A stretch of DNA of 64,000 nt from contig JAHENC010000022.1 of the NCBI GenBank assembly GCA_024643365.1, positions 16,906 through 80,905 on the forward strand, written 5' to 3'. This document shows, one piece after another, positions 1 through 9,663 of this stretch. This stretch comes from Crocinitomicaceae bacterium (GTDB lineage: Bacteria; Bacteroidota; Bacteroidia; Flavobacteriales_D; Crocinitomicaceae). The notes beneath the pieces are model-generated. The model saw only the letters and a list, made by a program, of their open reading frames with translations. It did no database searches and was not told the origin of the DNA. Within the stretch, counting starts at the first letter, position 1; the number at the start of each line of letters is the position of its first letter. Position numbers and translations under genes: made by a program.

Positions 1-1263
1 GCAGCAACTGCCGGAATGGAAAATCGTCCAACGGTTATTCTTCAAGCGCATTTGGACATGGTACATCAAAAAAATGCAGATACCACGTTCGATTTTGATC
101 AACAAGGAATTGAGATGTTGGTCGATGGAGATTGGGTACGTGCAAACGGAACAACTTTAGGTGCTGACAACGGAATCGGAGTGGCTGCGATTATGGCGAT
201 TTTGTCCTCGACAGATGTTCCACATCCTGCCATTGAAGCATTTTTTACCATCGATGAAGAAACTGGAATGACTGGTGCCATCAAAATGGATCCAAGTTTT
301 TTAAGTGGAACCATTTTATTGAACATCGACACCGAAGATGACGATGAACTTTCCATTGGTTGTGCCGGAGGAATAGACACGAATACGACTTACACCTACG
401 GACAAGTTCCAGTGGAAGGAGAAACGATGAAACTTTCCATTCGTGGATTATTGGGTGGGCATTCCGGAATGGACATCGATAAAGGTCGTGGAAATGCCAA
501 TAAATGGATGGCGAGAATCCTTTGGGAAATGAAACAAGTGACGAACATCCAATTGATTTCATTCGATGGAGGAAGTTTGCGCAATGCCATTCCTCGTGAA
601 GCGACAGCCGTTATTTCCAGTACAGATTTAGCCAAAGTGAAAGCCGTTTTCGCAGAGGTATCCGCAACATTGAAAGAAGAATATAGCAGCATTGAACCAC
701 ATTGTCAATTTGAGCTTCAAGCGACAACGACAACTGAACAAGCAATGGCAACGAGCGATTTTACAAAAATCATCTCTGTACTTTGTTCCGTTCACAATGG
801 TGTTTACAGAATGAGTCCAGACATCGTTGGATTGGTGGAAACCTCTTCGAGTTTGGCGCGAATCATCATCAAGGACGGAAGTTTTGTTTCACAATCTTTG
901 CAACGAAGCAGTGTGGAATCAACGAAGCGCGAAGTGTGCATGGTGATGCGCAGTGCCTTTGAAAATGCTGGATGTCAGGTCGAACAAACAGGCGATTATC
1001 CAGGATGGAAACCAAATCCAAATTCAGGAGTGTTACGCTTAATGGAATCCTTGTATGTGGAAATGTATCAAGAAACACCAAAAGTGAAAGCGTGTCATGC
1101 TGGATTGGAATGTGGAATCCTTGGAAAACAATTACCAGGAGTCGACATGATTTCATTCGGACCAAACATTCGCGCGGCACACTCTCCAGATGAAAAAGTA
1201 CAAATCTCCTCCGTACAGAAGTTTTGGAACTATTACCTAGAAACACTTAAACGCATTGCTTGA
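1..1263 (+). CDS. pepD: Aminoacyl-histidine dipeptidase (M20C), 5'-truncated
   Basis: Cytosolic zinc dipeptidase of the PepD type, which cleaves Xaa-His and related dipeptides. The frame is open from base 1 (A-A-T-A-G precedes the first visible Met at 16), so the true start lies upstream; compared with the usual length of about 485 residues, some 65-75 N-terminal residues are missing. Metal and catalytic motifs are visible: HLDMV near base 49, GADNGIG, the EETGMTGA acid pair, NIDTEDD, and a late segment CHAGLECGILG followed by SFGPNIRAAHSPDE, both typical of the family. The lid domain lies between about bases 400 and 800. It ends 47 bases before ribBA. The family assignment is firm; substrate preference is inferred from homology. 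Confidence 0.93.
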   Translation, partial: AATAGMENRPTVILQAHLDMVHQKNADTTFDFDQQGIEMLVDGDWVRANGTTLGADNGIGVAAIMAILSSTDVPHPAIEAFFTIDEETGMTGAIKMDPSFLSGTILLNIDTEDDDELSIGCAGGIDTNTTYTYGQVPVEGETMKLSIRGLLGGHSGMDIDKGRGNANKWMARILWEMKQVTNIQLISFDGGSLRNAIPREATAVISSTDLAKVKAVFAEVSATLKEEYSSIEPHCQFELQATTTTEQAMATSDFTKIISVLCSVHNGVYRMSPDIVGLVETSSSLARIIIKDGSFVSQSLQRSSVESTKREVCMVMRSAFENAGCQVEQTGDYPGWKPNPNSGVLRLMESLYVEMYQETPKVKACHAGLECGILGKQLPGVDMISFGPNIRAAHSPDEKVQISSVQKFWNYYLETLKRIA

Positions 1264-1298
1264 TGCTTCTCAATGAAGCCTCATCCCAATAAAATCCT

Positions 1299-1306
1299 TA
1301 TTTTTA
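1299..1306 (+). promoter_or_regulatory. Near-consensus -7 box just before ribBA
   Basis: TATTTTTA matches the Bacteroidota -7 consensus TAnnTTTG at all but the last base and ends 4 bases before the ribBA ATG at 1311. The same 4-base spacing recurs at other genes in the window with exact boxes. No clear -33 element is visible. Confidence 0.35.
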
Positions 1307-1310
1307 GCAC

Positions 1311-2522
1311 ATGAATTTTCAATTAAATACGATCGAAGAAGCCATTATCGAAATCCAACAAGGACGCGTTGTCATTGTCGTGGATGACGAAGGACGTGAA
1401 AACGAAGGCGACTTCCTAACAGCAGCGAGAAACGCAACACCAGAAGTCATCAATTTCATGGCGACTCACGGACGCGGACTCATCTGTGCTCCCATCAGTG
1501 AAGAACGTTGCAACGCATTGGGTTTAGAAATGATGGTGCAAAGCAATTCTGCTGCCTACGAAACACCGTTTACGGTGAGCATCGATTTAATTGGACACGG
1601 ATGTACAACCGGAATCTCTGCGAGTGATCGTTCTAAAACGATTTTAGCCTTGATTGACCCAACAATCCGTCCGGAAGAATTAGGGAAGCCAGGACACATC
1701 TTCCCATTGCGTGCACGTAAGGGCGGCGTTTTGCGTCGTGCTGGACATACAGAAGCTGCAGTAGATTTATCCCGTTTAGCTGGATTTGAAGAAGCAGGAG
1801 TTATCGTTGAAATCTTGAACGAAGACGGAACGATGGCGCGTGTACCAAGTTTAATTGAAATCGCGAAGAAATTCGACTTAAAAATCGTTTCCATTGAGGA
1901 TTTGATCAAATACCGTGTCGAACACGAATCTTTGATTGAAGAACAAGTTTCTGTTCACATGCCGACGGAATTCGGTGATTTTCAATTGCGTGCGTTTAAA
2001 GATACAAGCAACGACCAAGATCATTTAGTTTTAACAAAAGGAACTTGGACGAAAGATGAACCTGTATTGGTTCGCGTTCACTCCTCTTGTTTGACAGGTG
2101 ACATTTTTGGTTCTTGCCGATGTGACTGTGGACCACAATTGCACAAAGCGATGGAAGTCATCGAGAAAGAAGGTAAAGGAGCGATTGTCTATATGAATCA
2201 AGAAGGAAGAGGAATCGGACTTTTGAATAAATTGAAAGCCTACAAATTGCAAGAGGAAGGATTAGATACCTACGAAGCAAACGAGAAACTTGGATTCAAA
2301 GCAGATGAAAGAGATTACGGAATTGGTGCGCAAATCATTCGTTCCATTGGCATTTCTAAAATGCGTTTGATGTCCAACAATCCTAAGAAACGCACCGGTT
2401 TAATTGGCTACGGATTAGAAATCGTGGAAAATGTAGCTTTAGAAGTAGCCAGCAATGTCCACAATCAACATTACTTGGAGACGAAGCGCGATAAAATGGG
2501 TCACAACCTAAAATTAGACTAA
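1311..2522 (+). CDS. ribBA: Bifunctional DHBP synthase / GTP cyclohydrolase II
   Basis: Makes both precursors of riboflavin: 3,4-dihydroxy-2-butanone 4-phosphate from ribulose 5-phosphate, and the pyrimidine precursor from GTP. The N-terminal half (about 1-200) is RibB, with [10 protein letters not shown] and [11 protein letters not shown] motifs. The C-terminal half (about 205-403) is RibA, with the zinc-binding cysteine cluster [17 protein letters not shown] and the NQEGRGIGL motif. Its 403 residues are the normal fused length, and key residues of both halves are present. The next gene starts directly after the stop codon, so the two are very likely co-transcribed. Confidence 0.97.
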   Translation: MNFQLNTIEEAIIEIQQGRVVIVVDDEGRENEGDFLTAARNATPEVINFMATHGRGLICAPISEERCNALGLEMMVQSNSAAYETPFTVSIDLIGHGCTTGISASDRSKTILALIDPTIRPEELGKPGHIFPLRARKGGVLRRAGHTEAAVDLSRLAGFEEAGVIVEILNEDGTMARVPSLIEIAKKFDLKIVSIEDLIKYRVEHESLIEEQVSVHMPTEFGDFQLRAFKDTSNDQDHLVLTKGTWTKDEPVLVRVHSSCLTGDIFGSCRCDCGPQLHKAMEVIEKEGKGAIVYMNQEGRGIGLLNKLKAYKLQEEGLDTYEANEKLGFKADERDYGIGAQIIRSIGISKMRLMSNNPKKRTGLIGYGLEIVENVALEVASNVHNQHYLETKRDKMGHNLKLD

Positions 2523-3173
2523 ATGTTAAAGGCAACAGGAATACAAAAAGCGTATGGCGATCTTTCGATTTTGAAAGGCGTTGACTTAACTGTTGCTTCA
2601 GGGGAAGTTATTTCCATTGTCGGATCATCAGGCGCTGGAAAAACAACTTTGCTACAAATACTTGGAACACTAGACCGTCCAGATGCTGGTGAATTATTGA
2701 TCGATGGCATCAATCCATTCACCCTTTCATCCAAAGGACTTGCTGATTTCCGAAATACCTCCATTGGATTCATTTTTCAGTTTCATCAATTGTTACCGGA
2801 ATTTACCGCGTTAGAAAATGCGATGTTACCTGCGCTGATTGGTGGAAAAAGTAAAAAAGAAGCGGAAGAACGTGCTCAACACTTGTTTCAAAAATTGAAC
2901 ATTGGACACCGCACCACGCACAAACCATCCGAATTATCCGGTGGTGAGCAGCAACGAGTGGCAGTTTGTCGTTCCTTGATGAATCAACCAGCGGTGATCT
3001 TTGCTGATGAACCATCCGGAAACTTGGATACCAAGAACGCGCAAGAATTGCATGAGTTGTTTTTTCAATTGCGCGAGGAATTCAAGCAAACCTTTGTGAT
3101 AGTCACGCATAATGAATCTTTCGCACAAATGGCTGACCGTTCACTCGTCATGCGCGACGGAAATTTCATCTAA
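2523..3173 (+). CDS. ABC transporter ATP-binding protein, LolD/MacB type
   Basis: Cytoplasmic ATPase subunit of 216 residues. Walker A is GSSGAGKTT (residues 34-42), the signature is [10 protein letters not shown], Walker B is [12 protein letters not shown], and the switch histidine lies in VIVTHN. The pattern fits the LolD/FtsE/MacB class, which powers lipoprotein release or mechanotransmission rather than ordinary import. Its ATG follows the ribBA stop with no gap. No permease gene is adjacent, so its membrane partner must be encoded elsewhere. Lipoprotein export (LolD) is the most likely role but cannot be proved from sequence. Confidence 0.9.
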   Translation: MLKATGIQKAYGDLSILKGVDLTVASGEVISIVGSSGAGKTTLLQILGTLDRPDAGELLIDGINPFTLSSKGLADFRNTSIGFIFQFHQLLPEFTALENAMLPALIGGKSKKEAEERAQHLFQKLNIGHRTTHKPSELSGGEQQRVAVCRSLMNQPAVIFADEPSGNLDTKNAQELHELFFQLREEFKQTFVIVTHNESFAQMADRSLVMRDGNFI

Positions 3174-3178
3174 GCATT

Positions 3179-3934
3179 GTGAGTCCAGCTGAACTGCACG
3201 AATTTCTCGATTTCAAAGCGGCACATTACGAGCATCCACGTTTTTTGGAAGAAGATCCCATTCAACTCCCCCACCGTTTTACACATAAGGAAGACATTGA
3301 AATCGTCGCTTTCATTGTTTCGATGATTGCATGGGGAAACCGAAAAAGCATTGTCAAAAGTGGCGAACGTATTTTGTCGATCATGGGAAATTCACCCTAT
3401 GATTACATCATGTCCTACCAAGGTGAAATTCCAAGCAACTTTGTTCACAGAACCTTCAACAACGAAGACCTTGGTGGATTCTTCTCCTGTTTGAATAATG
3501 TTTACAAGCAACACGACGGACTAGAATCAGCATTCTCCAAACAAGTTCCTGACGACACCTTAAAGGAACGCATTTGTGCTTTTCGAGTTCGATTTTTCCA
3601 AGGAGAACACTTATCGCGCACACAGAAACACGTTTCGAATCCAGCTTCAGGTTCCGCGTCCAAAAGATTGATCATGTTTTTACGCTGGATGGTTCGTTCA
3701 GCCGACAAAGGTGTCGATTTCGGACTTTGGAAGAGCATTTCACCTTCCGAACTCATGATTCCCTTGGATGTCCACACAGGCAATGTCGCCCGCAAACTCG
3801 GACTCCTCACCCGTACGCAAAACGATTGGAAAACAAACGAAGAACTCATCGAACTGTTTAGAAGCTACGACGAGCAAGATCCCGCAAAATACGATTTTGC
3901 TTTATTTGGTTTAGGCGCGTATGAGGGGTTTTGA
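3179..3934 (+). CDS. TIGR02757 (DUF2400) family protein
   Basis: A protein of 251 residues of the conserved Bacteroidota family TIGR02757, whose biochemical function I do not know. It starts with GTG at 3179, six bases after the ATPase stop. Characteristic segments are IVSMIAWGNRKSIVKSGERI near residue 50, MFLRWMVR about two thirds in, PLDVHTGNVARKLGLL, and the C-terminal KYDFALFGLGAYEGF. The PLDVHTG and FALFGLG segments recall helix-hairpin-helix glycosylase-like folds, but that is only an impression. There is no signal peptide or membrane segment, so it should be cytosolic. It is probably the last gene of the ribBA unit. Confidence 0.8.
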   Translation: MSPAELHEFLDFKAAHYEHPRFLEEDPIQLPHRFTHKEDIEIVAFIVSMIAWGNRKSIVKSGERILSIMGNSPYDYIMSYQGEIPSNFVHRTFNNEDLGGFFSCLNNVYKQHDGLESAFSKQVPDDTLKERICAFRVRFFQGEHLSRTQKHVSNPASGSASKRLIMFLRWMVRSADKGVDFGLWKSISPSELMIPLDVHTGNVARKLGLLTRTQNDWKTNEELIELFRSYDEQDPAKYDFALFGLGAYEGF

Positions 3935-4068
3935 AAATCCTATCCATTGTTATTTTGTTTTTATTTCCAAATTAAACGATTGAAAAAATCTTATCTTTAC
4001 TATGTACAAGATTATGAACACGGTTACTAATGGATTGCAAGAAATTAGTATTCCTTACAACCCATTTT

Positions 4069-5493
4069 ATGAAATACTGCCTGATCATCATTTCCCTAGC
4101 TCTTTCCCAATTGCTAACTGCTCAGAAAGGAAACACCTTCACCGTTGGAATGAGTTCCGGAATAGGAATGACAAAGAATAAAACCATTGGTGAAAACAAT
4201 CCGTTGGATAATCTTTCGAATATTCATACCTCGCTAAATGTAAGCTATGGTATACAACTTCCAAAAAACCTTCGTTGTGACATCAATTTTGGCCTTGAAA
4301 ACATCAGTTATTTCCCTTATCCAGCAAATATAGGCAGGTCTTCCGGATCTAATCTACTCAGTAATCTAGGTGCTGGATTGCACTATAAAATTCCCGTTAA
4401 GAAGAACTTTTTCTCCCTTGGGCTTAATGGCGGAGTTAGATTGATGGGGAATTCAGAATCTAGTTACTCCACTTACTCAGAACTGTTTTATTCAAAAAGC
4501 GTTTATACATTTGAAAAATCGGCTAATCCTTTTATATCGCTGCAATTGGGTTATGAATTCCCACTTAAAAATAAAAATTTGCTCGGTATTGATTTTAGTT
4601 TCAAGGGTTCTTTTCGCCCGATATACTCCATGGAATACAATTTTAGTGACTTCGTTTCTTTTTCCAATGGCACTTACTCGTATTCAGGAAACAGTGTCCA
4701 TTTAGGTATACATTACACTTGGACGAAAAACAAAAAAAATGCTGAAATAGCAACCTTACTGTTGGATAGTGTCGATCGCAAAGAAGCAAAAAAAATAGTC
4801 GCGATTAAAAATCGCTATCAATCTTCGAAAGCTGTATTAATTCAACTACATCAGGGTGGATTTATGAATCAATCCAAGATCTTAAATAATACGGATAATG
4901 TTTTCAAAAACGCCACAGGCCCCAGTTCAAGTACGCGATTAAATGCTACCATTGGATGGAAAAATAATTGGTCTTTTCAACCCGGCGTTTCCATTGATTC
5001 GTATTGGCTGTGGTTGCGAAAAAATTTCTCGGGTTTAAGTGGGTCTAGTCTTTTCAATTTATTTACGGTTGATTTAGGTATGCAAAGAAGGATGCTTTCC
5101 TTTCCAAAAACGAATAGGTATTTGTGCAATGTAAACGGAGGGATTTCATTCTCCTACCTAAGTGGTAGCGGAGGTGGAAGCGGAGGAGGAAACGTATTTA
5201 CGACGGACCCTACTAATACGAATCAAGTCATTTTAACCTACAACTATTCCTACCATTACAACAACAAACTATTTCCTACGGCATATCTAGGAATAAGTAA
5301 AGACCTTCGATTAAGCAATCACATTCTGTTTACCATTGCTTACCGACATCAGTTTGGACTTAGCAGAGGAATGATCATCCCTTTTAGCTATACCGTGACA
5401 AATCAAGCACCGGTTTCAACTCAGATCAGAGTAAATGGAAATGCAAATTGCATCAGTTTTGGTTTGGCTTATCGTTTTAATAATAAAGGATAA
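4069..5493 (+). CDS. Secreted, barrel-like protein of unknown function
   Basis: I chose the ATG at 4069, giving 474 residues, because it opens a clean signal peptide (MKYCLIIISLALSQLLTAQ); an in-frame ATG at 4030 would add 13 residues in front of it. The mature protein alternates short polar and aromatic strands, as outer-membrane beta-barrel proteins do, in two blocks (about 20-215 and 255-474). A charged, helix-prone linker lies between them (KEAKKIVAIKNRY region). A Gly/Ser stretch lies near residue 370. It could be one barrel with a periplasmic insert or two barrel-like halves. I do not recognise a family. It stands alone, followed after 41 bases by another secreted protein. Confidence 0.7.
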   Translation: MKYCLIIISLALSQLLTAQKGNTFTVGMSSGIGMTKNKTIGENNPLDNLSNIHTSLNVSYGIQLPKNLRCDINFGLENISYFPYPANIGRSSGSNLLSNLGAGLHYKIPVKKNFFSLGLNGGVRLMGNSESSYSTYSELFYSKSVYTFEKSANPFISLQLGYEFPLKNKNLLGIDFSFKGSFRPIYSMEYNFSDFVSFSNGTYSYSGNSVHLGIHYTWTKNKKNAEIATLLLDSVDRKEAKKIVAIKNRYQSSKAVLIQLHQGGFMNQSKILNNTDNVFKNATGPSSSTRLNATIGWKNNWSFQPGVSIDSYWLWLRKNFSGLSGSSLFNLFTVDLGMQRRMLSFPKTNRYLCNVNGGISFSYLSGSGGGSGGGNVFTTDPTNTNQVILTYNYSYHYNNKLFPTAYLGISKDLRLSNHILFTIAYRHQFGLSRGMIIPFSYTVTNQAPVSTQIRVNGNANCISFGLAYRFNNKG

Positions 5494-5522
5494 CATACTC
5501 TGACACTAAAAAGAATTTTTGC

Positions 5523-5530
5523 TTAATTTG
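5523..5530 (+). promoter_or_regulatory. Near-consensus -7 box, 4 bases before ATG 5535
   Basis: TTAATTTG differs from TAnnTTTG at one defined base and ends 4 bases before the ATG at 5535, the same spacing as exact boxes elsewhere in the window. Confidence 0.3.
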
Positions 5531-5534
5531 AATT

Positions 5535-6410
5535 ATGAAATTTTATTTAATCATTTTGTGTTTTGCGCTATCAAACCTTGTCAGTGCGCAAATGACCTCC
5601 GATTATGGAGTTTACCAAAAGCAGCACCAGACACTTGGTTGCCAAATTGTTGATTCCATGATTTTTTCTACTGTACTTCATGAACTTCTGGCGCTAGACA
5701 CCAATCAGTTTGATGCTAATTTGGACTTATATCACCGAGATTTATCCCAGGCATATGCTTGCACCTGGATATTTTCAAAGGATTCCGCTGACCTCCAAAA
5801 TGCGGTGCTTCAAATTAGGCACATTAAAAATTTATCTAATTTGGATCATTATAATATTGCGCATTATCTCAATTGTCTTAATGCCCTAAATGAATGTGAA
5901 GAGATCATTACACATGTGGATCTTTATCTTTCGATGACACCTACTGAAGAACAATTTCCCAATGATGAAATCCATAAGATTAAAAACAAATGCTTGTATC
6001 GTCACATCACCGATTACAAAGAATACCGTAAAACACAGGTCAAGTTAACTTGTACGCCGCAAGATTCGGCTACACTTATCAACATTCTATATGACTTGCT
6101 TTTACTTGACACCACTCAATTCACCACCAATCTCGATTGGTATTACCAGGATTTAGGAATGGCTTATTACAAAAGTTTCAACGTATTAAGCAAAGATTCC
6201 ATTTTGTACGAAAAATCAATCGCCGCTTACCTCAAACAAAAAGAACTAAATTCAAACGATTATTGGAATATCATGCACCTATACTTTATTCTTCATGATT
6301 GTGAGAATGGTGAAAAGTATTTAGCCTTGTACAAAAAGAACACTCCAAGGGAATTTTATAAGAACAATAAGGAACAAATTTCAAGAATTCGAAAGCGGTG
6401 TGAGGGGTGA
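5535..6410 (+). CDS. Secreted protein with two tandem homologous halves
   Basis: A protein of 291 residues with the signal peptide MKFYLIILCFALSNLVSAQ. The mature part is two copies of a roughly 110-residue helical unit. Copy one runs about 45-155 (LHELLALDTNQFDANLDLYH to IKNKC) and copy two about 180-290 (LYDLLLLDTTQFTTNLDWYY to IRKRC). Each copy has a DTxQFxxNLDxYxxDL stretch, a YNI/WNI-plus-H segment, and a basic helix ending in Cys. The helical, TPR-like composition suggests a scaffold or binding role in the periplasm. I know no named family for it. Confidence 0.75.
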   Translation: MKFYLIILCFALSNLVSAQMTSDYGVYQKQHQTLGCQIVDSMIFSTVLHELLALDTNQFDANLDLYHRDLSQAYACTWIFSKDSADLQNAVLQIRHIKNLSNLDHYNIAHYLNCLNALNECEEIITHVDLYLSMTPTEEQFPNDEIHKIKNKCLYRHITDYKEYRKTQVKLTCTPQDSATLINILYDLLLLDTTQFTTNLDWYYQDLGMAYYKSFNVLSKDSILYEKSIAAYLKQKELNSNDYWNIMHLYFILHDCENGEKYLALYKKNTPREFYKNNKEQISRIRKRCEG

Positions 6411-6461
6411 TTCCAAGATTAAAAACGCTTAATTTGGGATTATTCAATCCTCTGCCACAAC

Positions 6462-6896
6462 CTAACGAAACTCCGGAAACGGAATCAATTCCATCGCATT
6501 TGTATAATCAGAGCCTTCTAGTGGATAAAGTATCAACTGATTTTCATTGGTGAATTCAAACTCAAACTCCCGTTTTTCATGTGGAAAATTGAGTGTGACG
6601 TAGTGTTTTTCGTGATCAAACTCCATCTTTCCATGGACTCCATTTCCCGAAGCTAATTTCTGAAGATTCGTGAGTAGACAGTTTCCTGTTTGGTAAAAAA
6701 CAATGACTTCTTGTTGCAAGGACTGCTTAATACTTACAGCTCCATCCGGGGAAATGGTTTTTTCCACCATCCAAACCTTACTGTTGCCATCCGTAAATCC
6801 CTGTGTGAAATCTACCGTGTCCGTGCGAACGCTTCCTGAACATGCACTCAGAAAGGACAAAAACAGGAGAAAACTAAAAAAGTAACTTTTCGTCAT
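6462..6896 (-). CDS. Small lipoprotein, lipocalin-like
   Basis: A protein of 144 residues with a lipoprotein signal (MTKSYFFSFLLFLSFLSAC), acylated at Cys19. The DGNSKVWMVEK segment just after it resembles the start of the lipocalin-like lipoproteins common in Bacteroidota, and alternating strands follow. Function is unknown. Its start overlaps the 3' end of the upstream minus-strand gene by 23 bases, so the two are probably translationally coupled. Confidence 0.7.
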   Translation of the reverse strand: MTKSYFFSFLLFLSFLSACSGSVRTDTVDFTQGFTDGNSKVWMVEKTISPDGAVSIKQSLQQEVIVFYQTGNCLLTNLQKLASGNGVHGKMEFDHEKHYVTLNFPHEKREFEFEFTNENQLILYPLEGSDYTNAMELIPFPEFR

Positions 6897-7548
6897 GGAG
6901 GATTTTATTCACTTCAATCGAAACGGAATCAATGAGTTCCGGCTTCACTTTACCTTTACAATTGTAAGAATAAAGTTCCTCACAACTGCTGAATTCGTAT
7001 TTGCCGTCCTTCCACTTGAACACGCAATGATACGCTTCGTCGTATTCGTCTAAGCGAAATCGAATCACTAAATCATCGTAAGTCGATGGTCCATTTTTAC
7101 GACGTTCTATTACATTTCCTTTGATCGTATTTGTCAAGACTAATTGACCTTTTTCGCGTTCAAAAATCAAAATTCTTCTCGACTTAAAATTCGCTGGATC
7201 ATTTGGAAAGGCCGCACCGTTAATCAACAATAAAAAAGCATTCTTCAATGAAACAGCATCATTTAGTTTGAAGAAACGGAAAAACTTTGGTGAACATGAA
7301 CCGAGTTGTCCGTCGAGAACCGTCGTATCGCACAACTTTAATTCCTTCAATAATTTCAATTCATTCCCATCTGTGAAGGTATTTTGATTAAAATCTGTAG
7401 AAATGTACTCGATACTTGATGTTTCTTTTATCGGAGTTTCTATCTCTTTTGGATTCTCTGATTTTTGGTTCATTGTTACCATAAGCACCACCACAACGAG
7501 GGTCACAAACACAATGAGTAGGCCTTTTTTCGTTTTCAATCGATTCAT
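6874..7548 (-). CDS. Membrane-anchored protein of unknown function
   Basis: A protein of 224 residues. One hydrophobic segment (about 9-26, GLLIVFVTLVVVVLMVTM) follows a basic N-terminus, so the remainder should be periplasmic. The mature part contains several cysteines (CDTTVLDGQLGSC and CVFKWKD to CEELYSYNC) that could form disulfides. No family is recognised. A box with one mismatch (TAATTTAG, 7553-7560) lies 4 bases before the ATG, so it may have its own promoter although pyrD and the lyase lie upstream on the same strand. It overlaps the lipoprotein gene downstream. Confidence 0.65.
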   Translation of the reverse strand: MNRLKTKKGLLIVFVTLVVVVLMVTMNQKSENPKEIETPIKETSSIEYISTDFNQNTFTDGNELKLLKELKLCDTTVLDGQLGSCSPKFFRFFKLNDAVSLKNAFLLLINGAAFPNDPANFKSRRILIFEREKGQLVLTNTIKGNVIERRKNGPSTYDDLVIRFRLDEYDEAYHCVFKWKDGKYEFSSCEELYSYNCKGKVKPELIDSVSIEVNKILHDEKLLF

Positions 7549-7557
7549 GCTTCTAAA

Positions 7558-8415
7558 TTACGAATTAAAAATAGTGCTTGAGGCAAGAAACGCTTTTTGA
7601 AAAGCATCCATGTCCAATCCGGTTTCAATGTCTCTTTCCATCATCCAAGCGGTCAACTGCTCTGTGGCAAGATTTCCAGTGAGCTCATCTTTCGCCATCG
7701 GACATCCGCCGAATCCTTTAATCGCAGTATCAAAACGACGACATCCACCTTCGTAAGCGGATTCTATCACCGCTGCTGCTTTTTCTCGGACGGTATGGAA
7801 ATGGGCACCAAACTCTACTTTTGGTAAGGCTGACTGAAGAATGGGAAACAAATTTCGCACATCCGTGGGATCAGCGCATCCAATCGTATCCGAAAGTGCT
7901 AAAATGGAAACACCAAAGTCCTTGTGTAATCGTTCTGACCAACTCAAAACCAATTCCGGATTCCATTCCTCCCCGTAAGGATTCCCGAATCCCATAGACA
8001 AGTATACCACCAATTCCTTCTTTGCTTGTTGGGCAATGGATTGTAATTTTTCCACTTGATGCAAAGAATCTTCGATGGACGTATTCGTATTTCGTTGTTG
8101 AAATTGCTCAGAAATGGAAAATGGGTATCCTAGGTAATGAATTTCATCAAAGGAAGCCGCATCGTTTGCTCCGCGTTCATTGGCAACAATCGCCAATAAT
8201 TTGGAGGAAGTATTTAGGTTTAATCCTTTCAAAACTTCAGCAGTATCGCGCATTTGTGGAATGGCTTTGGGCGAAACAAAACTTCCAAAGTCGATGGTGT
8301 CGAATCCACAGTCCAATAAATGATTGATATACTGAGTCTTTAATTCCGTTGGAATAAATTCATGCAATCCTTGCATCGCATCTCTCGGACATTCTACCAT
8401 TTTTAAATTAGGCAT
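7558..8415 (-). CDS. HMG-CoA lyase family protein
   Basis: A TIM-barrel carbon-carbon lyase of the HMGL/DRE family, 285 residues, expected to split 3-hydroxy-3-methylglutaryl-CoA into acetyl-CoA and acetoacetate in leucine breakdown. The N-terminal [10 protein letters not shown] takes the place of the usual VGPRDGLQ; the metal-binding HFHTV segment and the C-terminal [17 protein letters not shown] (catalytic loop Cys) are present. The departures in the first motif are worth noting but the family is clear. It overlaps pyrD by 8 bases and is surely co-transcribed with it, although the pathways are unrelated. Confidence 0.85.
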   Translation of the reverse strand: MPNLKMVECPRDAMQGLHEFIPTELKTQYINHLLDCGFDTIDFGSFVSPKAIPQMRDTAEVLKGLNLNTSSKLLAIVANERGANDAASFDEIHYLGYPFSISEQFQQRNTNTSIEDSLHQVEKLQSIAQQAKKELVVYLSMGFGNPYGEEWNPELVLSWSERLHKDFGVSILALSDTIGCADPTDVRNLFPILQSALPKVEFGAHFHTVREKAAAVIESAYEGGCRRFDTAIKGFGGCPMAKDELTGNLATEQLTAWMMERDIETGLDMDAFQKAFLASSTIFNS

Positions 8416-9451
8416 GCTGTGCTTTTTTGATCAATGCTTGATTGATTTCCTTAATCAATCCAGGGCCTTCGTAGATGAATCCAGAATACAATTGAACCAA
8501 GGTCGCTCCTGCGTCTAATTTCTCTAATGCATCTTTTGCCGTATGAATTCCACCAACCGCAATCATTGGAATGCTTCCCTTTGATTTTGTATGAATGTAG
8601 CGAATCACTTCGGTCGAACGTTGTGTCAAAGGTTTTCCCGAAACACCCCCAGCTCCTAAAGCCTCCACTTCCGCAATCGGAGTGATTAATCCTTCACGGC
8701 TAATTGTTGTGTTTGTTGCAATCAGTCCAGCGATTTTTGTCTCTTGTACAATCTCGATGATTTCATCCAATTGTTCATTCGTCAAATCTGGCGCAATTTT
8801 CAAAAGAATTGGTTTGGGTTTCTCTTTTGCTTCGTTTTTTTGCTGCAAGGTGGATAATAATTCCATCAATGGTCCTTTTTCTTGCAACGCACGTAGGTTA
8901 GGTGTATTTGGGGAAGAAACATTCACCACAAAATAATCAACCTCATCGAACAGCGCATCAAAACAAATCATGTAATCATTTAACGCCTCTTCGTTGGGAG
9001 TCCATTTATTCTTCCCAATGTTTCCCCCAATAATGAGTTGGTGATTTTTTCTTGCCTTCAAGTGTTTCAATGCCTCTTGAACACCATCGTTATTGAACCC
9101 CATACGATTCAAAATGGCTTCGTCTTTTTTCAAGCGAAACAAGCGAGGTAAGTCATTTCCTGGTTGAGCCAAGGGAGTTACGGTTCCGATTTCAATAAAT
9201 CCAAAACCACAACTTTCCAATTCGTTGAAATACTTGGCGTTTTTATCAAATCCAGCAGCAAGTCCAACTGGATTAGGGAATTTTAAACCGATAAATTCAC
9301 GTTCCAATGTTGGATGTTCTACGTGATAGATGTTACGAAAAATCCACTTTGTTGGTGGAAATTTCACGATTAACTGTAGGAGTCCAACAACAAAATAATG
9401 GACTTTTTCCGCGTCAAAGCGGAACAAAATGGAACGAACGATTTGGTACAT
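8408..9451 (-). CDS. pyrD: Dihydroorotate dehydrogenase (quinone), class 2
   Basis: Inner-membrane-associated FMN enzyme that oxidises dihydroorotate to orotate with quinone as acceptor, the fourth step of pyrimidine synthesis. I start it at the ATG at 9451 (347 residues) and not at the in-frame TTG two codons earlier. The N-terminal amphipathic helices ([19 protein letters not shown]) are the membrane anchor of class 2 enzymes. The LAAGFDKNA motif, the catalytic serine in [11 protein letters not shown], and the FMN-binding [19 protein letters not shown] region are all present. Length is normal. A promoter box lies 3 bases upstream of the start. Confidence 0.96.
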   Translation of the reverse strand: MYQIVRSILFRFDAEKVHYFVVGLLQLIVKFPPTKWIFRNIYHVEHPTLEREFIGLKFPNPVGLAAGFDKNAKYFNELESCGFGFIEIGTVTPLAQPGNDLPRLFRLKKDEAILNRMGFNNDGVQEALKHLKARKNHQLIIGGNIGKNKWTPNEEALNDYMICFDALFDEVDYFVVNVSSPNTPNLRALQEKGPLMELLSTLQQKNEAKEKPKPILLKIAPDLTNEQLDEIIEIVQETKIAGLIATNTTISREGLITPIAEVEALGAGGVSGKPLTQRSTEVIRYIHTKSKGSIPMIAVGGIHTAKDALEKLDAGATLVQLYSGFIYEGPGLIKEINQALIKKAQHA

Positions 9452-9454
9452 ATA

Positions 9455-9462
9455 CAAATGTA
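9455..9462 (-). promoter_or_regulatory. TAnnTTTG -7 box 3 bases before pyrD
   Basis: On the minus strand TACATTTG is an exact match to the Bacteroidota -7 consensus and is followed by TAT and then the pyrD ATG (9451). Transcription from this box would begin at or next to the ATG. No good -33 TTTG is seen at the usual spacing. Confidence 0.6.
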
Positions 9463-9499
9463 AAAACTAATTTCTACATCGCAGGGAAAGAACCAAAGT

Positions 9500-9661
9500 T
9501 TAGAACCAAATCAATGCAGTAAAAACACCACCAAGAACATAAACCCAAGGATTCATGATCCATTTTTGATATTTCACTCCACCATAAATGGATTCAAAAT
9601 CCATTCGTTGTCGAATTTGTTCGGAGCTAGGCTCTTCCCTGTCCAGTAGAAATTTTATCAT
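9500..9661 (-). CDS. 53-residue single-pass membrane protein behind sigma factor
   Basis: A short gene starting two bases after the stop of the sigma-factor gene. The 53-residue product has a charged, soluble N-terminal part (MIKFLLDREEPSSEQIRQRM) and one C-terminal hydrophobic segment (about 37-53, NPWVYVLGGVFTALIWF) that runs to the last residue, as in a tail-anchored protein. The ATG, open frame and spacing support a real gene. Its place right after an ECF sigma gene is where anti-sigma factors usually sit. It is far smaller than classical anti-sigma factors, so a regulatory role is only inferred. Confidence 0.65.
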   Translation of the reverse strand: MIKFLLDREEPSSEQIRQRMDFESIYGGVKYQKWIMNPWVYVLGGVFTALIWF

Positions 9662-9663
9662 GT

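Noticed and set aside
1264..1300. Weak hairpin (GCTTC/GAAGC) after the dipeptidase
   Set aside because: Five base pairs only and no T-run.
6413..6437. Hairpin between convergent genes (CCAA..TTGG, one bulge)
   Set aside because: The stem has a bulged base and no T-run follows on either strand, so I do not call it a terminator.
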